A DNA stretch of 64,000 nt from Symsagittifera roscoffensis (lineage: Eukaryota; Xenacoelomorpha; Acoela; Convolutidae): positions 37,829,755 through 37,893,754 of the forward strand of contig NC_087066.1 in NCBI RefSeq assembly GCF_963678635.1. The letters are read 5' to 3'. Under the pieces are notes generated by a model. The model was not told the origin of the DNA, made no database searches, and was given only the letters and a program-made list of their open reading frames with translations. This document shows positions 21,681-29,700 of the stretch, in pieces (the stretch's first letter is position 1; every line of letters begins with the position of its first letter). A program made the position numbers and the translations under genes.

Positions 21681-21806
21681 GTGAACCGCAGGCCTCCCCT
21701 TTTCGGGAACCACCAGGTTTGTCTATTTCTTCTTTTCCCCTGAGTGAGCCACAGGCCTCCCCTTTTCGGGAACCACCAGGCTTAACTGTTTTTCTATCCA
21801 TAGTAT
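21681..21806 (+). repeat. 63-bp tandem duplication between two LINE ORFs
   Basis: Copy 1 (21681-21743) and copy 2 (21744-21806) share a 37-base core, differing at two positions; the core contains caggcctccccttttcggga. The rest of each copy is pyrimidine-rich. A donor-like gtaagt (21668) precedes and an acceptor-like ctatccatag (about 21794-21803) ends it, so the spacer could be an intron, an initiation element, or just a duplicated leader. Confidence 0.9.
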
Positions 21807-21814
21807 AAGCAAAA

Positions 21815-22690
21815 ATGGGCAAAAACTGCAAAACATGTAAAAGAGGCTTTGCCAGCAACGAGAAAACATACACTTGTGTCGCATGCAACGCTCAAATGCA
21901 TTTGGAACCAACTTGTGTTGGGTTGTCTCTAGTGGCCATAAATGGAATAAAAGAACTAGGGCCGAATGTCATGTTGCTTTGTAATACTTGTGTGCAAAAT
22001 AATGAACGAGACAACTTTATAAGATGCAAAACCCTGGCCAATATAGACGAGACTGAAAGCCTTAAAAGCATGGAAAGAAGACTTACCGATTTAGTAGATC
22101 AAAAAATTGGAAATGCAATGAAAACGACATGCGATAAAGTGGAAAAAACTTATAGTGCCGTTGTAGCTGCTGAAACCACCACCCGGATAAATCAAGCTCA
22201 AACCACTCAACATGCTGCCAGATCTAACTCTGATCACAACATAAATCAAAGTTTTAGGATACAAGGGGTCAAAGAGGACCCTGAGAAAACAAAAGGAGAA
22301 AACCTTGTCCCAACAAATGACGAAGTAAACGAAATACTAGACATAATTGGAGTGAAGCCGAAAATAATAGAACTAAAACGACTGGGAAAATTTGATCGTA
22401 ATCGAATGAAGCCAAGAACACTGCTGGTAACTGTACCTAGCGAACATGAAGCACGACTAGTACTAGCAAAAAGCCGAGAAAAGCGAGAACAATTGGTCGA
22501 AAAAGAGGTCTACCTGCTACCAGCATTGACCAAAGAGAGTGCAATTAAAGAGAACGAAATCCTTAAGAAACGAAGACAACTACTAGATGAAGGCGTTCCT
22601 CGCGAAAAGCTGAAAATAAGGAATCTAGAATTGTTCAATGATGGTGTGAAAGTAACTATTGACACTGAAGTTCAGGAACCCCAGCATTGA
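21815..22690 (+). CDS. LINE ORF1: PHD-type zinc finger protein
   Basis: 291 codons from an ATG in good context (caaaaATGG) to TGA. Residues 5-60 form a PHD/RING-like zinc finger: CKTCKRGF, YTCVACNAQMHLEPTCVGL, MLLCNTC. The middle is a helical, charged stretch (MERRLTDLVDQKIGN). The last 130 residues contain an RRM-like ORF1 region (SFRIQGVKEDPEK, IIELKRLGKFDRNRMKPRTL, LVTVPSEHEARLVLAKSREK) as in CR1/L2 ORF1 proteins that bind element RNA. The frame ends GTT-CAG-GAA-CCC-CAG-CAT-TGA and the following CTA-GGA-TTC continues ORF2 without any shift. ORF1 may thus be made alone or, by readthrough, fused to ORF2. Confidence 0.85.
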   Translation: MGKNCKTCKRGFASNEKTYTCVACNAQMHLEPTCVGLSLVAINGIKELGPNVMLLCNTCVQNNERDNFIRCKTLANIDETESLKSMERRLTDLVDQKIGNAMKTTCDKVEKTYSAVVAAETTTRINQAQTTQHAARSNSDHNINQSFRIQGVKEDPEKTKGENLVPTNDEVNEILDIIGVKPKIIELKRLGKFDRNRMKPRTLLVTVPSEHEARLVLAKSREKREQLVEKEVYLLPALTKESAIKENEILKKRRQLLDEGVPREKLKIRNLELFNDGVKVTIDTEVQEPQH

Positions 22691-22694
22691 CTAG
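22688..22694 (+). promoter_or_regulatory. candidate stop-codon readthrough site (TGA-CTA-G)
   Basis: The ORF1 stop TGA is followed directly by CTAG. UGA-CUA(G) is the established efficient readthrough context in some animal viruses and in several mammalian genes. ORF2 lies in exactly the same frame, and the endonuclease domain starts within 10 codons, with no ATG between. Readthrough would give an ORF1-ORF2 fusion of about 1237 residues. It is sequence inference, not shown experimentally. Confidence 0.65.
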
Positions 22695-25528
22695 GATTCC
22701 TCAACATTCTGCAACTAAATACTAGAAGCCTAATCAACATAGAGAGAAGAACTAAGCTAGCAAATGCAATTGCAGTTGGAAATTTTAATGTCATATGCTT
22801 AAGCGAAACTTGGCTTAACGAGAATATTCAATCATCAGAGCTTTTTCTAAGTGAATATAACATCTATAGATCTGATAGAGCTATTGTGAGTGGTAAAAAC
22901 TGTCACGGAGGCAGCCTAATAGCTGTCAAGAATAGTCTAATTACCGAGGACTTATCCACCAAACATGACATTCCTGATTCATGTGTGCTATGTAGTATAA
23001 AACTTCATCAAACTGAAATGATAATTGGCTCATTCTACAATCCGCCAAAAAACAGTAATTACAGATACAAAGTGCATGAATTTGAACAACTGATCAAAGC
23101 CATTCCTAAAAACAAACCGTTTCTCTTATGTGGGGATTTAAATTTCCCAGAAACAAACTGGAACACCCTCACCAGTACTGACGAGGAAGAAAACCAAATA
23201 CTGCAAATTTTTGAAAATGGACTCTTTAGGCAGGCGATAGATTTCCCAACATGTGTGAAGAACATACTAGACGTAGCCTTCTATCGGAATTGCTATACAA
23301 GTGCCGAACAAGATTTTAACGTTTCCAAGATTTATGACTGCTCAGATCACAATGCCATAATGTTGTCTATTGAATGCACGGTATCAGAGCCGAAACCATA
23401 CTTGGAAAATTTTAGAAGTTTTGGAAATGCCGATTTTGAAGGAATAAACAATTTTATAAACGAGAACCCATTTGAACCAGTATGCCACACAAACATTAAC
23501 AAAATGCATGAGGAGTACACCCAATATTTGGATGAAATCATTAAGAGTTTTGTGCCTCTCAGAACAAGACATAGGCAATCACTTCCACCTTGGATAACAA
23601 GTAGCACTTCAAATTTGATCAAAAAGTTTCAAACAAAACGGCAATCTTGTATACTCAAACCGACCAACTACAGAAGACAACAAGTTAAACTGTTTGAAAA
23701 TTTAGTAACTGAATCATCGGAAGTGGACAGGAAAAACTACCAAGAGGAATTGTTTAGAACACGGAACACTAATGTAATTTTTAAACACCTAAAGAACTTG
23801 AATAAACATACAAGTCTTCCTAAGTTACTCATAAAAGATGAAGTTGAAAGCACAAATCCAAACGAACAAGTCAACATGCTAAACGACTTCTTTCATTCAG
23901 TTTTTAATCATAAAGAAAGTTTTAGTATTAGAGATATTCAATTTGGAAATCCCTTGTTAACGAATTTTGATATATCGAAAAAGACAGTAAGTGAGATTTT
24001 ATCAACTATGGACGTAACAAAGTCACGCGGCCCAAATGGGTTGCCACCTAGCTTTTTTCAGAAAACGAACCGCAATATATGCAAACCGATGAACAAAATT
24101 TTGAGAAACGTAAAACGCCTACGAAAAATACCTGATTCATGGAAAACAGCTGCAGTTACTCCTGTTCACAAAAAAGGTGACCGAAAATTGGTGAACAACT
24201 ATCGACCAGTATCGCTATTAAATATTGACAGCAAAGTCCTTGAAAAATGTATATACAAAGACCTGTACCCTTACTTTGCCTGGTATTTGACGAAACATCA
24301 ACACGGTTTTACTAAAGGTAGATCAGTTTTGACAAACATGCTCTCCTTCCTGAAAGAAATATATGAAGCGCTTGACAATGACTCAAACGCAGAAATTGTA
24401 GCAGTCTACACTGACTTTGCAAAAGCCTTTGATAAAGTTCCGCATTTTGATCTACTCAAGAAAGTTGCACTTATAGGAATAGGAGGCTGCATGTTAGAGG
24501 TACTCTATGACTATTTGAAAAACAGGAAACAGTTTGTACGAGTAGACAATATCAGCTCAAAAGTTTTAGAAGTCACTAGTGGTGTTCCCCAAGGATCACT
24601 TTTAGGACCACTGCTCTTTTGCATTTTTATTAACGACCTACCTGAAGTACTCAAATTCTCTGAACCATATATTTTTGCGGATGATCTTAAACTACTTTCC
24701 ATCAAAAAAACATCAATTGAAATTCAAGAAGATCTGGACAAAATTCAGCAGTGGGTAACTGAAAACAAAATGGAATTAGCACTAGATAAATGTGCAAAAG
24801 TAAGTTTTAGGGGCGGAGACGCCAACTCTATGCTTTTTGGTGTAGTGCTTGGAACATCGATGGTTGTGAAAGATCTGGGAATTTTTGTGTCGGGCGATTT
24901 AAGTTGGAAGGTACACATTGAAACAAGATTAAAGAAGGCAAACCAAGTACTGTACCTCCTGAGAAGAAACCTATCAGCAAAGATAAATACGTTTGTAAAG
25001 TTAGGCCTGTATAAGTCACTAATACTCCCAGTGTTATTATACGGACTCTCATGTACACATATATCGAGGGGGGATCAATTGCAGTTGGAGCGATTTCAAA
25101 AGAAAGCAATCCGGTGGATCACTGGAAATAAAACGGGAGTGTACATCAACGAACTACGCTTGCTAAACATTTTACCCCTGCCCATGTTCATCCAGCTAAA
25201 TAACATCTTACTTCTTGCCAGTCTTGATTCTAATGAACGAAATGAAATAGTGTTAAACAGGCGAACCACACGGGCTAGAAATATAGAAATTTTTGAGATG
25301 CGAAAAGTGAGAACGGAAAAAGCGAGAAACGAATTTGTTTTCAGAACCAGTAGGATTGTAAATCGATTAGAACCATATATTCATTTTGATAAACGAATCG
25401 GCCTCAAGACGAGAATTTTAAACACGATGTGGAAATTTGTAAACGAGAGATTTTCAGAAATGACAACGTGCACGTGGCAATTATTCTGTGATTGTATCAC
25501 GTGCAGAAACAAGTGGACATTGTTTTAG
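22691..25528 (+). CDS. LINE ORF2: APE endonuclease and reverse transcriptase
   Basis: 945 codons open from just after the ORF1 TGA to TAG. The endonuclease begins at once: LNILQLNTRSL (Asn), VICLSETWL (Glu), LLCGDLNFPETNW, and YDCSDHNAIML (the SDH block). The RT has TAAVTPVHKKGDRKLVNNYR, PVSLLNIDSKVLEKCIY, HQHGFTKGRSVLTNMLSF, AVYTDFAKAFDKVPH, SGVPQGSLLGPLLFCIFIN and the active site YIFADDLKLL (about 24668). The thumb and C-terminal parts follow (LVRVDN is upstream; ITGNKTGVYINELR later). All catalytic residues I can check are present. There is no in-frame ATG before the endonuclease Asn and Glu; the first available start-like codon, GTG at 22886, lies after them, so expression likely depends on ORF1 translation. 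CR1/jockey-type clade is likely but not resolved. Confidence 0.9.
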   Translation, partial: LGFLNILQLNTRSLINIERRTKLANAIAVGNFNVICLSETWLNENIQSSELFLSEYNIYRSDRAIVSGKNCHGGSLIAVKNSLITEDLSTKHDIPDSCVLCSIKLHQTEMIIGSFYNPPKNSNYRYKVHEFEQLIKAIPKNKPFLLCGDLNFPETNWNTLTSTDEEENQILQIFENGLFRQAIDFPTCVKNILDVAFYRNCYTSAEQDFNVSKIYDCSDHNAIMLSIECTVSEPKPYLENFRSFGNADFEGINNFINENPFEPVCHTNINKMHEEYTQYLDEIIKSFVPLRTRHRQSLPPWITSSTSNLIKKFQTKRQSCILKPTNYRRQQVKLFENLVTESSEVDRKNYQEELFRTRNTNVIFKHLKNLNKHTSLPKLLIKDEVESTNPNEQVNMLNDFFHSVFNHKESFSIRDIQFGNPLLTNFDISKKTVSEILSTMDVTKSRGPNGLPPSFFQKTNRNICKPMNKILRNVKRLRKIPDSWKTAAVTPVHKKGDRKLVNNYRPVSLLNIDSKVLEKCIYKDLYPYFAWYLTKHQHGFTKGRSVLTNMLSFLKEIYEALDNDSNAEIVAVYTDFAKAFDKVPHFDLLKKVALIGIGGCMLEVLYDYLKNRKQFVRVDNISSKVLEVTSGVPQGSLLGPLLFCIFINDLPEVLKFSEPYIFADDLKLLSIKKTSIEIQEDLDKIQQWVTENKMELALDKCAKVSFRGGDANSMLFGVVLGTSMVVKDLGIFVSGDLSWKVHIETRLKKANQVLYLLRRNLSAKINTFVKLGLYKSLILPVLLYGLSCTHISRGDQLQLERFQKKAIRWITGNKTGVYINELRLLNILPLPMFIQLNNILLLASLDSNERNEIVLNRRTTRARNIEIFEMRKVRTEKARNEFVFRTSRIVNRLEPYIHFDKRIGLKTRILNTMWKFVNERFSEMTTCTWQLFCDCITCRNKWTLF

Positions 25529-25597
25529 AGAAGACGCCGGGACCAAGACTCCCAACAGCAGTGCTGTGAATCCCCAACAACAACAACAACAACAATA

Positions 25598-25666
25598 ATG
25601 GCAAATGAATCTCACGCTTTCGAAGTTCTTAAAGCGCTAAAATTGAGGCAGTCTCCCTGGGAGACG
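25598..25666 (+). CDS. possible upstream coding exon (weak)
   Basis: ATG-GCA-AAT-GAA and 19 more codons (MANESHAFEVLKALKLRQSP and WET) run open to a splice-donor-like ACG|gtatgt at 25667. The exon would end in phase 0, compatible with the hyccin exon at 26769, which also starts in phase 0. It begins directly after the (caa)n tail of the LINE. It could be a true first coding exon, giving 23 extra N-terminal residues, or a chance frame. It contains a short palindrome, gtctccctgggagac. Confidence 0.3.
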
Positions 25667-26224
25667 GTATGTCATCAAGTAGTAGCTTCAGCCCTCTGAG
25701 CAAGTTTCAGGTTATCTCATCAGGTTCAATAACGAAATATGCTCTTCGATAAAATTGGCAACGGAAATATAGGAAAGCTAACATGTTTGCAAAGTTTAAG
25801 ACGACTCCGTAGACCACGCTCTCAGTAAAGTTTAGTAATTTCATATGTGAAACCTATCTACCTATGTTTTCCAAAGGATTTTTTTTTTCGTTAGGTATTT
25901 TTGTTTGTCTGGCTGCAAATATGTGCAGACTATATTATGCTCTTTTATTCAACTGAGCAAGTTTTTGTTCAGTATCGTTGCTGCTTAAAACTCACAAAAC
26001 TGATAAATCACTTCCTTCAGTGAGACAAACTTTCGTAATCAGTTTTTTAAACAAAACAAAATCTAAATTCTATCAGTAAAATCTTCAGCACCAGTAAAAT
26101 TTGACGTAAAACAGATAGACAGTTTTTTTCAATATGTACTTTACATACTGTCCTAATAAAATGTAACAAATGTACAGTTAAGAGAATAGCGCCGTGAAGA
26201 GGAATGATAATGTCATAACGTGAG
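25667..26224. other. AT-rich upstream region of the host gene
   Basis: I see no gene and no clear TATA or initiator element. If the weak exon at 25598 is real, this is the first intron; if not, it is promoter-side flank. Confidence 0.4.
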
Positions 26225-26540
26225 TTAAAACGCTGCAAGTGAAGTAGTAAAATCAGGGTCGAAAACGGTACCCGTCGTCTTATAAAAAGTCCTGCTGCCT
26301 CTGAGGCATGTTACTGATGATCTAACTAATAAAAACGAAAGTTTGCATCTGATCGCCGAGATTGTTTTTGAATAATCCGATGTCATTTTTTCTGATAAAA
26401 GATACGCAAGTCTCTTCAAAAATAAGTCACATTCTTTTTCTTGGCCTCCTGTTGATCCGAAAATGAGTGGTGTAAAGACTCCATGTTCGATTTCCATAAC
26501 TCTCTCATTGTAGCATCTCTTCTTCTCGTTCTCCTGCTCT
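26225..26540 (-). pseudogene. C-terminal fragment of an RT-type retroelement
   Basis: On the minus strand the frame reads NEKKRCYNERVMEIEHGVFT, then PLIFGSTGGQEKECDLFLKR, and IRCKLSFLLVRSSVTCLRGS. The same peptide, with changes, is found at 59114-59394 (REVEHGSFTPLAF...RCRLEFALLRSS), next to a matching RT fragment. It therefore comes from the end of the same retroelement family, which I recognise from other invertebrate genomes but cannot name. Only the last 100 residues remain. Confidence 0.7.
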
Positions 26541-26691
26541 TTCGTAATCAGTTGAAGCTTTTCATCAAAATTCTAATTTCATTTATTTGACCAACCGATA
26601 TAATGGACTCGTGTGAAATTTAGAAGGATTACACGCTTTTTCTTTTCGATGCGATTTATTGAGTGCATGTGCTCATAGTTTATTTTTTCAG

Positions 26692-26768
26692 AAAATGTCT
26701 ACCAATCTTCAACCAAATGAAAGATCCATTGCAGTTTCTCACAATGATTGAAGTTTTCTCCAGCACAG
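26692..26768 (+). promoter_or_regulatory. probable 5' UTR with upstream ORF
   Basis: A strong acceptor-like tattttttcag ends at 26691, so this stretch could be a cis- or trans-spliced 5' end. An 18-codon upstream ORF (ATG 26695 to TGA) precedes the hyccin ATG. The hyccin frame itself has two stops here, which sets 26769 as the earliest in-frame ATG if the transcript runs through. Confidence 0.4.
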
Positions 26769-26798
26769 ATGAAGGCGTCCCTGATTAATGATTTGGAG
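26769..26798 (+). CDS. hyccin exon 1 (as modelled)
   Basis: Codes MKASLINDLE and ends at a donor gttagt in phase 0. The ATG follows an acceptor-like ctccagcacag, so it could also be an internal exon preceded by a 5' coding exon (see 25598-25666). Confidence 0.55.
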
Positions 26799-29700
26799 GT
26801 TAGTTAATCTAATTTTGATGGGCGCTTAAAGTTGTTTCGAATACAAAGAGGGTAGCATATGTTTTTGAAACAGAACGCAATAGACCGCCTGGAGGAAAGA
26901 CCCGCGCCTTTTGCCAAGAAGCCTGAACTATACAAAGACGTGCGGGATGCAATTTTGTCTTCACAGGATTATGAGGTCAGTCAACTTAACTTGACCTATT
27001 GATGTTGTGCTTGTCGAGAGTTCATATTGACACATTGAATTCGATTAGATGTTGCTGCTTTAAAATTCCATGTTTTGCATTCTTTGTAGGTCTTAGAGCA
27101 GTTTTACGTCTTCCTCGCGGACGCATATCGTGAGCAGGGAAATGAAGGGTCTACAGCTGGAAGCAATAAGCAGTTCTGCCTCCAGTTCTTACCTGCCATT
27201 GTATTGCGATATTTATCTCTGCTCGTCACACAGAACTCAGATCAGGTGATTAGTATGTTTTGGATCTATTGTTTTGCTCACCTGATCCTCAGTTTTGTGC
27301 ATTTATTTGTTTTGTGTGAATACTCCTAGTATAAGCTACTTATTGGTTCTATCTTATATCGCTCGTTAAGAGTGTTTAGAAAAAGTCCTTAAATTTCATC
27401 TCGCCCAATTTTGCTTCTGCTGTTTAATTTTTGAGCCGAGATTATACCTTAGTTTCCCAATTCCAGCTCAAGTGGTGTTTTGAATTATCACATCCTATCA
27501 AGTCGATTGAAGTGAAAGTTCGTATTTCACTTTTACTTCGAGTCGATATTATTAAAAGGTTTTCCTGGTCTACTTGAGAAAATAGATATTGATCCGGTAT
27601 TTAAGCCGACTGGGTAAGGCCGGCGTCTCCCTACACGAATTTCGCGGGTTCTAGGCGATTTCACGGAATCATGGAGCTGTTTGCTGTCCACAAATGCAAT
27701 CATACCGAGTTCGGTACAGATCAGAAATTCAAAAACGCTATTAAAAAAATAGCATTATCAATGGCATCCTTTAGCGCTAACGTTTCCGCGGCAATTGTAC
27801 TTCTGGCTATACGTTTTACACGTTTCGAGCTCCAACTGAGGACAGAAAAAACGTTATTTTCAACGTTAAAAATGCCAACGTTGTGAGCCACTATCTAGAA
27901 CGCTGCGTCTGAAAATATCGCCAACTCCAGCTTGTGAAAATCAATATTATCACCCGTGAAGAGTCGTCTAAAATTAATTTTCTGGTGTTTCTCGTACCGT
28001 ACGCGACGTACAGCCTTGTTAGCTAGTTTGGCAGAGCTAATGAGCGTACTGGCCCAAAAAGTGATAACGGGCCTGGTTTGACTACTGAGCCATTGTAGCT
28101 TCCCAACAAGGCTCCGAAACGCTTCAATTTCTGTACCAGACAAGAAAAAAGCCACAGAGCTCTCAATTTGCATTTGACAGAGGATATTAACGAATTTCTA
28201 TCGTGAAATCTTAAAGGTATCATCAGAAAACTTTTCTATGGACAATCCAGTAAAGACTAATGGCAAACAAGCTTCTGAACCTATTGTAAACGTTGAACGA
28301 AGATCAACCGTCAATCTTTCTATAAACGAACTTGTTCCAGTGAGCAGAAAATCGTCAACATGGGATAACACAATACCATCTAGGTGATACAAGTTCTTGG
28401 ATATGAACAGGGACGGTTCTGATTTACACTGAAAGATTTCGAAATCATTGAACACTTGCTTAACTTTGTTGTATCAAAGTTATGAAGCGTCTTTGAGTCT
28501 AAAGACAGGTTTTCTAAGCTCCCAGACAATATTAGGCTCTCGTAACTCAATAAGAGGTCGGATAAAAACGTTCCTTCAAGGGAATCGTTCTGTAAAAATG
28601 CGGTTATCACGTCCAAGCTTAAAACACTGGCAACCGATTAGAAGATCTTGATAACTTCTCGTGTGATAACTGGCTACTCTTTTTCATGTTTCGACATACT
28701 TTTGTCCATGAATCCTCTAGCCACGAGTCTTGCCTTCGGAACTACAGTCCCGTCCGTCAAATTCTTCATAGTTCAAACCCAGCGAGTGTCAATGGTTACT
28801 TGTCCTGTGGCTGCAACAAGCTCGAAAACAGCATTTTCCTTCCAAGCCAATTCTTTCAGTTTTGCAGGCAAAAATTGACGTCACTTGATTCGCGTGTAAT
28901 GAAACACTCGCTCTCTTCTCTAAATTCTCTACTGAATCGAAATTGACCCAGCCAGTTTGACGTCCTGTGGCGTTTCGTACGTGACGTTAAAACAATTTTT
29001 CCATTTTCGCCCGGCCTTTCCCGCTCGATTTCCAATTTTCCCGACAAACTGCTCCGTTTGACCATCCTCGCTATTAACAAAGAATTTTACATGGGCGTTT
29101 TTTTTTCAAACCTTAACTGCTTCTAATGGCTGATTTGGTTCTCTGGAATGCTGTTCTGTCAATTCCTGGCAGAACTCTGTACCATCGCGTCTCCTCGGGC
29201 CTGTGACAACCATGGGAGACGTTTCTTAAATACTGGTATCCTGAGTCGAACACTCTGTTCTGTTCAGAGTTTCACCACTCTTCACGGGTGATATTATTGA
29301 TTTTCACAAGCTGGAGTTGGCGATATTTTCAGACGCAGCGTCCAGAATGTTCCAGATGGTGGCTCACAAGCTGGGTACAGTATTGGCATTTTTAACGTTG
29401 AAAATAACGTTTTTCATGTCCTCAGTTGGAGCTCGAAACGTGTAAAACGTATAGCCAAAAGTACCATTGCCGCAGAAACGCTAGCGCTACAGTATACCAT
29501 TGACAATGCTGTTTGTTCTCTCCTGATAATGCGTTTTCCTTCAAACATTTAACTGCTTCTAATGACAGATTTGATGCTCTGGAAGGCTGTTCTGTCAATT
29601 CCTGTCGAAACTCTGTAACATCGCGTCTCATCGGGCCTTTGACAACAGCGGGAGACGTTTCTTCAACACTGGTATCCTGAGTCGAACAATCTGTTCTGCT

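Larger units (their letters stand above)
21050..25597 (+). mobile_element. CR1/L2-like LINE: esterase ORF, PHD ORF1, EN-RT ORF2
   Basis: Three collinear frames and a (caa)n 3' tail (about 25574-25597) define one non-LTR element of about 4.5 kb. The left limit is set at a small hairpin, ggggtagc-aatg-gttgcccc, at 21050-21069, which is a guess; I found no target-site duplication. The frames have no damage I can see apart from the single TGA between ORF1 and ORF2, which may be functional. Endonuclease, RT and esterase motifs are all present. This copy may therefore be young or recently active. Confidence 0.85.

Noticed and set aside
27671-27886. 71-codon plus-strand frame
   Set aside because: Antisense of the copia RNase H copy.
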